A stretch of 64,000 nucleotides of DNA from Xenorhabdus indica. GTDB taxonomy: Bacteria; Pseudomonadota; Gammaproteobacteria; Enterobacterales; Enterobacteriaceae. The position numbers were made by a program, and so were the translations under genes. This document shows positions 7,649 to 18,696 of this stretch, piece by piece; the stretch's first letter is position 1; each line of letters opens with the position of its first letter. Below the pieces are notes generated by a model. It searched no databases, had not been told where the DNA came from, and saw nothing but the letters and a program-made list of their open reading frames with translations. The stretch is taken from NCBI RefSeq assembly GCF_014467235.1, contig NZ_NKHP01000022.1:1-64000 (forward strand). Reading direction: 5' to 3'.

Positions 7649-8923
7649 CTATGTCTCAATATTCCGATTTCCTAACCCAAGTCCCCGTAAGCCAATTGCA
7701 TTTAACTTAGCGATGGTGAAACGGTTTTTCCAATTCTTTTCATAATGTTCCGGAGCAAAGTCTGGTGGAGAAGCGCCATGTTCAAGGGCTTCAGTCACTT
7801 GACGGGCATAGGCCAGATTTCTATTACACAATGGTGCAGCGGGAATATACATTACATTTCCCCAGCCTTGTTGATTTTCTACAGGAGCAACTGAATGGAT
7901 AAGATCACAGTGCCACCAGACAGAATCACCAGCCTGCAAAGCCGGGATACTGCATAACCCACGAACAAGGTGAGGGTGCCATTGCTCTGATATAGGAAGT
8001 GCTTTGCCGGGAACTACACCACATAGTTCATCTTCGGGCACATCATTCAGTAGTGGGCGTAACAGAATATAGGCTATTGCTTCAGGAACGGGCACAACAT
8101 GCAGAAGTCCCTGACCAATCAACATATCAGACAGCGCAGTCCAGCCCTGAAATGTTCTAAAAACAGAACATCTCGTTGTGCTATTGAATTCATGTACATC
8201 AGGACGATAGGCAGCATCCCAAGGATCGTATTCTGTAAACTGGTTAGTAAAGATTTTTCTGAACACGTTTTGATAATCTGGTTGTAACCAGCGTTCCAAA
8301 GCCCCAGAATCTGTGTGAGCCCCCAGACCCTTAGATGTCGTACCCGGTGGTCTGCGGCGAATACGATCGGGGTAAATCATGCTGACGTCAGGATCAAACC
8401 ATTTCACTCCATCCGATTCAAATTTCCATAAGTGATTCAGAAAAGACTGTACCAGCGCAATTTCTTCGCTTTGTCTGGCTTGCATTTGTGCATGAGACCA
8501 GTAAATGGGATAAATTTCCGGCCGGGATGCTTTAAGACTGCCAAAATAATTATCCTTTGGTCCCTGATAGAAGCGTTCAAATTTATTGATATTGAGGTAA
8601 TCAAGCATGGACTGATCCCATGCGATTGCCTGATCCTGTGGGAAATTTTGCCTGACGACCAAGCAGCCACGGCGCTTAATTTTTTGTATGATTTCCTCTG
8701 TTACTCTGCCTTCTGCCGCATCACGCCAATGTATCTCAGGCCAGACGTTACCCATGTTTTTTTCATCTTCTTTGGCTGCGGTTAATTCTTTTTCTATTTT
8801 GTCACATACTTGGGAGAAGAGAGTTTCAACATCTCCGATTTGCTCACGCAGAATTTGTTTCATCTGGCGAATTCTTTTGCGGTAATCATCAGGAAAGCTG
8901 GTGCTGGTAAAAGAAGTATCCAT
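7649..8923 (-). CDS. DUF1479 (YbiU-like) putative Fe(II)/2-oxoglutarate oxygenase-fold protein
   Basis: A full-length 424-residue DUF1479 protein, the family of E. coli YbiU, with a predicted cupin-like 2-oxoglutarate/iron oxygenase fold. The HTDSGALERWLQP segment holds a candidate HxD metal-binding pair, and a distal His lies in WHCDLIHSVAPVENQQGWGN. The start MDTSFTSTSFPDDYRKRI agrees with family N-termini that begin with a helix before the oxygenase core. The physiological substrate of the family is not established. The gene converges with the truncated regulator (40 bp between stops) and appears monocistronic. Confidence 0.85.
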   Translation of the reverse strand: MDTSFTSTSFPDDYRKRIRQMKQILREQIGDVETLFSQVCDKIEKELTAAKEDEKNMGNVWPEIHWRDAAEGRVTEEIIQKIKRRGCLVVRQNFPQDQAIAWDQSMLDYLNINKFERFYQGPKDNYFGSLKASRPEIYPIYWSHAQMQARQSEEIALVQSFLNHLWKFESDGVKWFDPDVSMIYPDRIRRRPPGTTSKGLGAHTDSGALERWLQPDYQNVFRKIFTNQFTEYDPWDAAYRPDVHEFNSTTRCSVFRTFQGWTALSDMLIGQGLLHVVPVPEAIAYILLRPLLNDVPEDELCGVVPGKALPISEQWHPHLVRGLCSIPALQAGDSVWWHCDLIHSVAPVENQQGWGNVMYIPAAPLCNRNLAYARQVTEALEHGASPPDFAPEHYEKNWKNRFTIAKLNAIGLRGLGLGNRNIET

Positions 8924-9158
8924 AGTAATCTCTGTTTATGAATGGGTTTTATATTTGGACAGAAATTAATCTACCTCCGATTTATAATATATCAACAAAG
9001 TTTTAGTCAATTTGTGGAAAAAAACTTCTAAATTAAAAACAAAAATTGTTTTTAATTAATATCATTGAAGTAATATTTTGATTTTAAACATAAAAACCAG
9101 AATAAAATGCTTACTCTGTCAATGTATAGGGCAAGCATTTCGTCTAACTTACAGACCA
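8924..9158. promoter_or_regulatory. Spacer with likely DUF1479 promoter
   Basis: AT-rich DNA upstream of the DUF1479 gene and downstream of the AbgT-family gene, both on the minus strand. No clean hairpin terminator or operator was found by eye. Confidence 0.3.
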
Positions 9159-10730
9159 TTAACCGACAGGATTATAGTAAATTGGTGAACCGGGGCCGAC
9201 AGGTAAACCAAAAACAAAGACCCAAACATAGAAGAACAGTGACCAACCTACCATAAATACCAGGGAGTAAGGCAACATCATAGAAATCATAGTACCGATA
9301 CCGGCATCCCTTTTGTATTTCACCGTTATCGCCATAATCAGCCCGAAGTAGGTCATCATTGGAGTGATGATATTGGTTACAGAATCACCGATACGATAAG
9401 CTGCCTGAATAGTCTCCGGAGCATAACCTGCCAACATCAGCATGGGGACAAATATTGGTGCAGTAACCGCCCATTGTGCAGACGCTGATCCAATCATCAA
9501 ATTGATAAAAGCACAAATCAGGATAAACCCGATAAATAACAGACCGCCGTGCAGATTAATTTCATTCAGGAAATTCGCCCCTTTTACGGCAATAATTTGA
9601 CCGATATTAGTCCAGCCAAAGAAAGCGACAAATTGAGAGGCAAAGAAAATAATAACCAGATATAAGCCCAAATTGCTCATGGACTGTGCCATAGCATCGA
9701 CCACATCGTTGTTGGATTTCATTGACTTGGTGACATAACCGTAGACAATGCCCGGTATAGAAAAAAAGAGGAAAATAAAAACTACGATAGATTTCAGGAA
9801 TGGAGAATTGCTGACTAATCCGGTTTCCTGATTACGTAAGATGCTGTTTTCTGGTACAACACTCAGTGCCAAAATCACACCAAGTACAGCAAACGTTATT
9901 GAGGCTGCTATAAGAGCTTTCTTTTCCAGAGCGGTTAATGCGGCGGAGTTTATTAACGTATTTTCATCTTCATCCAGCGTACTATTTGTATATGGACCTA
10001 ATTGTGGCTCAACAATTTTTTCAGTCACATAGTAGCCAAGAATGGAAATCAGAAAAGTACTGGCAAACATGAAATACCAGTTAGCTTCAGCACCAACAAT
10101 ATAGGATGGGTCAATGAGTTGTGCTGCTTGTTGAGTGATCCCGGAAAGCAGAGGGTCGATAGTACCCAATAATAAATTGGCTGAATAACCACCAGATACC
10201 CCGGCAAATGCTGCCGCCAGTCCTGCAAGTGGATGACGACCGAGAGAATGGAAGATAATGGCAGCCAATGGAATAAGTACTACATAACCTAATTCTGCGG
10301 CAGTATTTGACATAATACCGGCGAATACAATTGCCAATGTCGTTAATTTTCTGGGAGCCTTCATGACGACCAGACGCATTAACGCAGATAATAACCCTGA
10401 ACGCTCTGCAATGCCGACGCCAAGCAGAGCAACCAGAACTGTTCCTAATGGTGCAAAACCGGTAAAGTTTGTCACTAAGTTAGAGAGGATTTTACGAATT
10501 CCATCTGCATCAAGCAGGCTGACGATATGGATCACTCCATCTTCAGCCCGACCTTTTGCTCCTTCTGGGCGGGGGTCAATAGCTGTAATGTCAAAATATT
10601 GTCCGATTGCTGAAGAGACCAATAAAACAGCGATCAGGATCATAAAAAGAATAACAGGATGAGGTAAAGCGTTTCCCAACCATTCAATTGTTCGCAGAAA
10701 GCGACTTCCGTTTTGTTTTCTAGTTAACAT
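9159..10730 (-). CDS. AbgT-family transporter (p-aminobenzoyl-glutamate permease type)
   Basis: A 523-residue polytopic membrane protein with the full AbgT-family pattern. It opens RFLRTIEWLGNALPHPVILF, and the family's conserved parts are present (GIAERSGLLSALMR, SNTAAELGYVVLIPL, GSASAQWAVTAPIFVPML, YRIGDSVTNIITPMMTYF). Family members import p-aminobenzoyl-glutamate or export sulfonamide-like compounds. There are no abgA/abgB hydrolase genes beside it, so the substrate is not fixed by context. The ATG at 10730 has an AAGGAG ribosome-binding site. It stands alone on the minus strand with a spacer of over 500 bp upstream. Confidence 0.9.
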   Translation of the reverse strand: MLTRKQNGSRFLRTIEWLGNALPHPVILFMILIAVLLVSSAIGQYFDITAIDPRPEGAKGRAEDGVIHIVSLLDADGIRKILSNLVTNFTGFAPLGTVLVALLGVGIAERSGLLSALMRLVVMKAPRKLTTLAIVFAGIMSNTAAELGYVVLIPLAAIIFHSLGRHPLAGLAAAFAGVSGGYSANLLLGTIDPLLSGITQQAAQLIDPSYIVGAEANWYFMFASTFLISILGYYVTEKIVEPQLGPYTNSTLDEDENTLINSAALTALEKKALIAASITFAVLGVILALSVVPENSILRNQETGLVSNSPFLKSIVVFIFLFFSIPGIVYGYVTKSMKSNNDVVDAMAQSMSNLGLYLVIIFFASQFVAFFGWTNIGQIIAVKGANFLNEINLHGGLLFIGFILICAFINLMIGSASAQWAVTAPIFVPMLMLAGYAPETIQAAYRIGDSVTNIITPMMTYFGLIMAITVKYKRDAGIGTMISMMLPYSLVFMVGWSLFFYVWVFVFGLPVGPGSPIYYNPVG

Positions 10731-12362
<1,632 letters not shown>

Positions 12363-12458
12363 TTGAACGACTATTACAGGAACAGCCAAATATAAACTCC
12401 ATAAGATATAAACCATATAGTTGAAGAACCTGAACCTACAATCTTAGAGAGAAAAACC

Positions 12459-13310
12459 ATGGAAAGAATTGAACATCGTGCCTGTTTTGGCGGATGGCAA
12501 GAGGTCTATCAACATAGATCTAATTCACTGAATTGTCAGATGAAATTTTCAATTTTTCTACCACCTCAGATTAAAGAAAAGAAATTACCTGTATTGTACT
12601 GGCTCTCTGGCTTAACCTGTACTGAGCAGAATTTCATTACAAAAGCCGGAGCCCAACGCTACGCAACTGAACATGGTGTTGTTATTGTCGCTCCGGATAC
12701 CAGCCCTCGGGGGAATGATATCGCTGATGCCCCTTCTTATGATCTTGGAAAAGGAGCAGGGTTTTATCTCAACGCATTACAACAACCCTGGGAACCACAC
12801 TACCGTATGTACGATTATGTGGTTTCTGAGTTGCCTGAATTGGTTGAAACATACTTTGCTGTCACTGGTGTGCGGGCAATCAGTGGGCACTCTATGGGTG
12901 GACATGGCGCGATGGTCATTGCGCTGAGAAATCCGCAACGTTATTGCAGTGTATCAGCGTTTTCTCCTATTGTTGCACCAAGTCAGATTCCTTGGGGGGA
13001 AAAGGCTTTTTCCAACTATCTTGGAGAAGACAGGTCGCTCTGGAAACAGTATGACACAGTAGAATTGATCAAAAATGCAAAAGCAACAGAACAACTTTCA
13101 ATTTTGATTGATCAAGGAACTGATGATGAGTTTCTGGATAACCAATTATGTACCCATTTATTGCAGGATATTTGTGATGAAACAAGTTACCCTGTGACAA
13201 TAAATTTTCGTCCTAATTATGACCATAGCTACTATTTTATTGCTAGTTTTATTGGCGAACATATCGCTTATCATGCAAAAGCAATGCAAGAATATGCTAA
13301 AAAGCAGTAA
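12459..13310 (+). CDS. fghA: S-formylglutathione hydrolase
   Basis: A 283-residue esterase-D family hydrolase that splits S-formylglutathione into formate and glutathione, completing the frmA pathway. The nucleophile elbow GHSMGGHGA holds the catalytic Ser. The Asp and His of the triad are expected in the DQGTDDEFL region and NYDHSYYF. The oxyanion-region motif WLSGLTCTEQNF is characteristic of the family. A start at 12459 is supported by AGAGAG upstream. Length is normal. Confidence 0.93.
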   Translation: MERIEHRACFGGWQEVYQHRSNSLNCQMKFSIFLPPQIKEKKLPVLYWLSGLTCTEQNFITKAGAQRYATEHGVVIVAPDTSPRGNDIADAPSYDLGKGAGFYLNALQQPWEPHYRMYDYVVSELPELVETYFAVTGVRAISGHSMGGHGAMVIALRNPQRYCSVSAFSPIVAPSQIPWGEKAFSNYLGEDRSLWKQYDTVELIKNAKATEQLSILIDQGTDDEFLDNQLCTHLLQDICDETSYPVTINFRPNYDHSYYFIASFIGEHIAYHAKAMQEYAKKQ

Positions 13311-13517
13311 TTTTTAAAATAAAATCCTATATCGCAATTATTTTTTACTAATTATGTGTATTAGCTCAAACTTGAGCTGCCCCCTTTCCTCTTCAATCAA
13401 GGCATGACTATGCTGTCAATCCGTTGGCAGCATATGAGTATTTTCGTGCTTAACAATGTCAATAAAAGAATGGCATGAACTTCATTTACTGTTTTTCATC
13501 CATCTTTTCACCTATTT

Positions 13518-13997
13518 TTATAGCCCTAATTCACTGAGCCCAGGATGGTTATCTGGTCGGCGTCCTAAAGGCCAATGGAACTTACGTTCAGCTTCATTAA
13601 TAGGGATATCATTAATGCTTGCAAAACGGTTAATCATCATACCGTTTTCATCAAATTCCCAATTCTCGTTACCATATGAACGAAACCAATTTCCTGAACC
13701 ATCATGCCATTCATAGGCATATCTTACAGCAATTCTGTTTCCCTCCACTGCCCATAACTCTTTAATCAAGCGGTAATCCTGCTCTTTTCTCCATTTTTGG
13801 ATGAGTAATTCTTCTGCTTCATTCCGGCCATTTACGAACTCTGTTCTATTTCGCCATTTGGTGTCTTTGCTATATGCCAGAACAACTTTGGCTGCATCAC
13901 GTGTATTCCAACTATCTTCAGCAATACGGACTTTCTGCATTGCAGTTTCATCAGTAAATGGCGGGATGGGGATTCTTTTTTCAACGGATTCAGGCAT
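13518..13997 (-). CDS. DUF1348 (SnoaL/NTF2-like fold) protein
   Basis: A 159-residue protein of the DUF1348 family, which has an NTF2/SnoaL-like alpha-beta cone. Recognisable parts are [52 protein letters not shown] and the C-terminal [21 protein letters not shown]. No enzymatic role is established for the family. It is divergent from a TetR regulator, and the spacer carries two operator-like repeats, so it is probably the regulator's target. Expression may therefore be induced by a small molecule sensed by the TetR protein (inference). Confidence 0.85.
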   Translation of the reverse strand: MPESVEKRIPIPPFTDETAMQKVRIAEDSWNTRDAAKVVLAYSKDTKWRNRTEFVNGRNEAEELLIQKWRKEQDYRLIKELWAVEGNRIAVRYAYEWHDGSGNWFRSYGNENWEFDENGMMINRFASINDIPINEAERKFHWPLGRRPDNHPGLSELGL

Positions 13998-14135
13998 ATC
14001 TTCTCCAGAATATTTAATATGTTATGGAAAGAAATTAATAAATTTATCACTCTCTTTTACATCAGCCGCAGTAAATGGATTATTCCACTTTTTAGATTGA
14101 TAACCTGCAATAAAGCTCAATAGGTATGATACCAT

Positions 14136-14178
14136 GTGTACAATCTTGTACACACAAATAAATGTACAGATCTGTACA
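14136..14178. promoter_or_regulatory. Two tandem TGTACA-N4-TGTACA operator-like repeats
   Basis: The first copy is GTGTACAATCTTGTACAC (14136-14153). The second is TGTACAGATCTGTACA (14163-14178). Both are dyads with identical half-sites and a 4-bp centre, and equivalent points lie 26 bp apart. They lie between the divergent DUF1348 gene and the tetR-like gene. This is the usual arrangement for autoregulated TetR operators, so binding by the adjacent regulator is the natural inference. Confidence 0.7.
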
Positions 14179-14253
14179 CGCAAAAACAACCTTAGATTTA
14201 TCCTGAAAACTAACTTTTATAGAACTAGATTGAATAAATAATAAGAAAATATT

Positions 14254-14790
14254 ATGAGTAAAAAAGAACACATCCTGGATATTGCCGAGTCTCTATTTAA
14301 TAAATTTGGTTACAACGCTGTTGGTGTTGATTTGATAAGAGATCAGGCGAATGTATCAAAAACCTCTATGTACCGTTATTTTGGTTCCAAAAATAAGCTG
14401 ATCGAAGGAGTCCTATTCAGACGACATCAGAGGTTTGAGAAAGAACTCAGTATTGTTGTGTCTTCAACTGAAGGAACTGAAAACAAGCTCAATGCCATCC
14501 TGAATTGGCATTTTTCATGGTTTGCTACAGAAGATTTTCAAGGTTGCCTGTTTATGCATGCTTTAGCTGAATTCAAAGGCCACAATGAAACTATCGTTAA
14601 ACAAGCACAACAGCACAAAACTTGGTTAAAGTCACTGCTATTATCAGTTTTCTTAACAGTCTCAAAAGATACGGAATCCAAAGCAGAAGCATTGATAACA
14701 TTTATTGAGGGAATGATAGTTAGAGCTGAATTCGGTGAGGTTGCAGGTCATGAAGAGCGCTATCGCACAATGGCTTACCGCTTGATTTAA
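14254..14790 (+). CDS. TetR/AcrR-family transcriptional regulator
   Basis: A 178-residue TetR-type protein. The N-terminal DNA-binding domain is clear: ILDIAESLFNKFGYNAVGVD, then the recognition helix region VSKTSMYRYFGSKNKLIEG. The remaining 120 residues form the all-helical ligand-binding and dimerisation part, which has no identifiable ligand signature. It begins 76 bp after the second TGTACA dyad, consistent with autorepression and control of the divergent DUF1348 gene. A 10-bp hairpin follows the stop by 33 bp. Confidence 0.88.
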   Translation: MSKKEHILDIAESLFNKFGYNAVGVDLIRDQANVSKTSMYRYFGSKNKLIEGVLFRRHQRFEKELSIVVSSTEGTENKLNAILNWHFSWFATEDFQGCLFMHALAEFKGHNETIVKQAQQHKTWLKSLLLSVFLTVSKDTESKAEALITFIEGMIVRAEFGEVAGHEERYRTMAYRLI

Positions 14791-14823
14791 GATGTGAAAT
14801 TTGCTCATAAAATTGAGGTTATT

Positions 14824-14858
14824 CAGTCTCTTAACCAACATGGCTGACTAAGAGACTG
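14824..14858 (+). terminator. Hairpin downstream of the tetR-like gene
   Basis: CAGTCTCTTA (14824-14833) pairs perfectly with TAAGAGACTG (14849-14858) across a 15-base loop. There is no strong T-run after it, so termination is plausible rather than clear. Confidence 0.4.
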
Positions 14859-15386
14859 ATTACCATATCAGAACAAAAAATGTTCTAAGATTACCCTGGT
14901 GTTGGGCGAGTCAAAACTAACTATTCAAAATAATGAAAATATTTGTCTACATTAAAGGCAGTGATGATGCACTACCTGATACTCAGACAAAATCTTAATT
15001 ATAACTTATATTTTTACAGACAAATTAATACACCAGACGAACAGTAAAATCAACAAATAAAAGCTCAAATGTTGATTTTTCTACTCAATATCGACGTCAT
15101 TATTTGAAACATAAAAAATAAAACATAGTAAAAAATCTCATACTCATTTGATTTTAATAAGTAAACTCAAAATCTGTTGCATTGCCCCGTAAATATAAAA
15201 AACAAATGCATCTGATAAAATTTTTTACATAGATGATATGAATATGAAAAGAGCTATTGTATAACTATACGGAAACTGCAGCAGCCTTCTAGTCACGATC
15301 TGGCTTCAAGCGCGTACCAGTCAGCAACTATCTTCATTCACATTACAAGATGTTATACAACATAAGATAGGATTTAATCGGGCAAA
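14859..15386. other. Spacer without a recognisable gene
   Basis: About 530 bp of AT-rich DNA between the convergent tetR-like and VUT transporter genes. All frames are interrupted and no RNA gene or repeat is recognised. Confidence 0.4.
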
Positions 15387-15413
15387 TAGCATGGAGAAAA
15401 ACTCTCCATGCTA
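15387..15413 (-). terminator. Hairpin at the end of the XRE/VUT operon
   Basis: TAGCATGGAG (15387-15396) and CTCCATGCTA (15404-15413) form a perfect 10-bp stem with a 7-base loop, four bases past the VUT transporter stop codon on the minus strand. The run of T residues after it on that strand is weak. Confidence 0.55.
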
Positions 15414-15417
15414 CTCA

Positions 15418-16275
15418 TTAATGTGCGGCTTTGACAACCCAATGATTGAATAAATAACGCGAACCGTAAGCGGGGAAAACATTAAATAGTGCAAAGAAAA
15501 TTTTAATTAATATCTGAATAATCATCATCCCAATAATTTGATTTATTGGAAGTTTTCCGTAGAACGCAACAAAACAGAAAACAAAACTATCAAGAATTGA
15601 CGCGATAAAAGTACTGAAAAATACCCTTAGTGCTAAAAACCGGGAATTTGTCATGTCTTTTAATTTACACAAGACATATGAGTTGACCAGTTCAGATACC
15701 AAGAATGACAACGAGGAAGCAAAAATCGCTGATAAGATATGATTCATCAGAGCATTGTACTGATCATTCAAACCCCAATTGGGAATAGCTGGTAAGCTCG
15801 TCGATATACTCAATAATGAGACGATGATCAGGTTAGACGCCAGCGACATATATATTGCTTTTCTTGCTAACCTGAACCCATAAAATTCACTGAGTAAATC
15901 AATAACTAAAAAAGAGAATGGGTAAATGAACGTACCCGGAGTAACAATGATATTAAGATATTCGATATAAACAGGCTTGGCTGCTGCTATATTGCTGAAA
16001 GTATAGAAAATTGTCAGTAATAAAGCGAGAAGTGAATAAACAACCCAAGACTTTTCATTTCGTTCTTCAATTTCATAGATTGAGGGAGAATCTGGAAAGC
16101 TGGAATATATCTTCCGATAGAGTGATTTTGTTTCGTGACTATCAAAATCATCCGCTATTTCACTCTTTTCTAGCTCCTTTACATTAATCCTTAAAACTTT
16201 TCCTGTTGATGAAATCAATACATTTGCTGTATTATCCTGACTGTTAAATCCCAGTAATTTATATTTTTTTCCCAT
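15418..16275 (-). CDS. VUT-family (YhhQ/queuosine-precursor-transporter-like) membrane protein with N-terminal extension
   Basis: A protein of about 285 residues. The membrane part from about residue 75 on has roughly six to seven helices and matches the Vut_1/YhhQ family: FTFSNIAAAKPVYIEYLNI-like start, PFSFLVIDLLSEFYGFRLARKAI, FLVSELVNSYVLCKLKD and SILDSFVFCFVAFYG. YhhQ members take up queuosine precursors (preQ0/preQ1), but this branch has an extra soluble N-terminal segment of about 70 residues (GKKYKLLGFNSQ...KVLRINVKELEKSE), perhaps a small beta domain. The start at ATG 16275 overlaps the upstream regulator's last codons, implying translational coupling. Whether it carries a queuosine precursor or another small heterocycle is open. 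Confidence 0.75.
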   Translation of the reverse strand: MGKKYKLLGFNSQDNTANVLISSTGKVLRINVKELEKSEIADDFDSHETKSLYRKIYSSFPDSPSIYEIEERNEKSWVVYSLLALLLTIFYTFSNIAAAKPVYIEYLNIIVTPGTFIYPFSFLVIDLLSEFYGFRLARKAIYMSLASNLIIVSLLSISTSLPAIPNWGLNDQYNALMNHILSAIFASSLSFLVSELVNSYVLCKLKDMTNSRFLALRVFFSTFIASILDSFVFCFVAFYGKLPINQIIGMMIIQILIKIFFALFNVFPAYGSRYLFNHWVVKAAH

Positions 16276-16873
16276 ACCCAAACCGTTCTTCCATTATATC
16301 CCCAATCACTACCGAATCTTCTGCATTTTCAATATGAAACTCGTTGATATGAAACTTTTTCCGTTTTTGATCGAAACATAACTTAGGGTTATCGCTCTGA
16401 TAATGACCTCTTCTAACTATTAATAAATCACCAGCATTATATTTACCTAAAAAATCATTCTCAAGTAAAATGGCGACGATATTAGGACCAAAACCAAAAT
16501 AATAAGTCAGCTCTCTTCCAACAATTAAGGAGCCAATTTTACTTTCAAAGAATTCAGCAGTAACACATTCAGATTGCCTAAACAACGGCACAGCGCTGGG
16601 GTTCATATTACCTTCATAAGAAACAATCGCATCAATACGTTCTTTTTCTGCGATATCAATTGTCTCTATTTCACTATACGAAACACCAAAAAAGTTGGAT
16701 ACTTTCTGGATAGTTGAAGAGTGAACACTTTGTACTCTACCATCTAAGATATTGTAGATAGTTGTACGATTAAGCCCGGTCCGATCACAAAGTGATACTC
16801 TGCTTTCACCTCTGGAATCAAGTAAATATTGTAAATTTTTTCTCAGGTATTCCATTTTTTGTTTTTTATACAT
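16259..16873 (-). CDS. XRE-family (helix-turn-helix) regulator with C-terminal sensory domain
   Basis: About 204 residues from ATG 16873 (MYKKQKMEYLRKNL). Residues about 12-65 form a lambda-repressor-like HTH: LLDSRGESRVSLCDRTGLNRTTIYNILDG. The C-terminal half (IVSYEGNMNPSAVPLFRQSE...AGDLLIVRRG) resembles the S24-like fold of phage-type repressors, but I do not see a convincing Ser-Lys protease dyad. The next gene, a VUT transporter, overlaps its end, so the pair is an operon, and the regulator probably controls its own transporter. Upstream lies 1.8 kb of AT-rich gene-free DNA. An upstream in-frame ATG (16921) has no ribosome-binding site. Confidence 0.7.
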   Translation of the reverse strand: MYKKQKMEYLRKNLQYLLDSRGESRVSLCDRTGLNRTTIYNILDGRVQSVHSSTIQKVSNFFGVSYSEIETIDIAEKERIDAIVSYEGNMNPSAVPLFRQSECVTAEFFESKIGSLIVGRELTYYFGFGPNIVAILLENDFLGKYNAGDLLIVRRGHYQSDNPKLCFDQKRKKFHINEFHIENAEDSVVIGDIMEERFGYGKKI

Positions 16874-18696
16874 AGCAATGCCTAGAAAGTATTTAATCGG
16901 TTCACATAATATCGCATACAAAAAATATTTCTCTTTGAAGCATTACAAAAACCACTTTCGTAAAAAAATATTTATTAATTTAAATATAAAAATATACCAA
17001 TAAATAGAATTTGTATTTGCTTAAAATAATAAACAATCACATAAATAAAATCAATTACAACAATATCTCATTTTCTTCATAAGAAATAATATTGCCTTTA
17101 ATGAAATTATCTTCCTGACATTTTATTGATTTTCTTATCAACCCCAGGAAATCATCACAAAGACAACACTCAACCATAATTTATTAATATAGTTGAGTCA
17201 ATTGAAAAATCAATTATACTTTTCTTCAATAACCTTTAAAAAAACACTGATAAATTTAACATAATTTTCATAAAATGAATATATACCCTATATTTTTAGA
17301 TGTGAATTTTCTAGGGTTATTTAAAAAACACTTATAAAATTATAATTTTTAAAAAAGAATATTTTATTCTCATATAGTGCTTCATGAGAAAGATTATATA
17401 CCTAACTCTTGCCTTTCAAAAAGGTCATCATTCAATGAAATCAATCTATCATCTTTTTAACTGTAGCTTTGTTAGAAATCCTTTCATAAGCGATATTACC
17501 ACTCATGCTCCAAGTAATCCATTCCCTTACTACCGTATTACATCTTGAAATATACAGTATATATAAATAATTAGAAATTTAATTTCATAGAATTGATGAA
17601 ATTTAAAAATAACCATTGTGCATTATTAGCCTAAGTTTAACTACATTTTCAACACTCTATAAAATTCAAAAATTTTAGATAAAAATATTTAGTTGAGTAT
17701 TTAATAAATACCTACAGTAATGAGTTATAAAAACATAACTTCTACTCTATATTTAATAGCACCATATATAAATAATATTTTTTATTATTATACTATATTT
17801 TTTATTATATATGTCAATTTTAATTTCTACTCGAAAAAACTAGAAAAAATCACACAAGGTTAAAATAACCAAAGGTATTAATTGAAAGTAAATTAATACC
17901 ACCAGAATATCAATAAGAAATAATTATGATAAATGATAATAAGAAAACAGACAGTCATTATTTCGCAATAAATCCAAAATAAGATATATTCTTATCATTC
18001 TGGATGATTACTTCGTCAAAGTAAAAAAGCGTCTATTCATATAAAAAATCTATACATATTTTATTCTGTTCTAATAAGAATACTTACCAGATGACAAATA
18101 GATTTTTTTTTGCTAAATAACAGTATGCAATCTAATAAGGTTAGAGGTACAAAATCGCCTACTCATTTGTAAGTATTTTTATATCATCATATGCCTTATA
18201 GAAAGTAATCTGTGGTTTTCAGTATTCTATTTTTTCACTACAAACAAAAACAACCAAAATGAAATTACTGAAAACCACCAATAAATTTAATTCAAGTAAA
18301 AATAAAGTGATTTATATATGAAATTATTTAAATATTAATATTTATTAGACTTACACATTTTGAAGATAAATGCTGAAGAGAACAGTTTTCTAGATACCTA
18401 GAAAAACCTTACATGCTTCCTTTATATCAAAACATAAGTGTAGGTAAATTTCCCTGGTAATGTCCTAACTGACGCTATATTTTTTAATAATATCAAACAG
18501 ATTGGAACAGAAAGTATTGCGGAACGGCGAATTTCTCACTCTTCTGTCCCTTCAGTTAAATATAAGCATTTTTGATATAAACTTAAACGGGTGAAAAACA
18601 CTCTTGAAGCAAAGTTTAAAAAATGATAGCAGCTATATTAGGACTTTGATTTCGTCATGAAATAATCAAATAAATAACTATATAGATGAAAAATAC
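16874..18696. other. 1.8 kb very AT-rich region without a recognisable gene
   Basis: This is the longest gene-free stretch in the window. It is dominated by A/T runs, with stops in all frames. A short plus-strand piece near 18510-18620 reads like decayed coding sequence (ESIAERRISHSS, then KRVKNTLEAKFKK after a stop), but I cannot assign it. The base composition suggests H-NS-type silenced or acquired DNA. The XRE operon promoter should lie at the left end, near 16874-16990. Confidence 0.5.

Noticed and set aside
13456..13716. Plus-strand 86-codon frame near fghA
   Set aside because: It overlaps the DUF1348 gene antisense and has no family resemblance.
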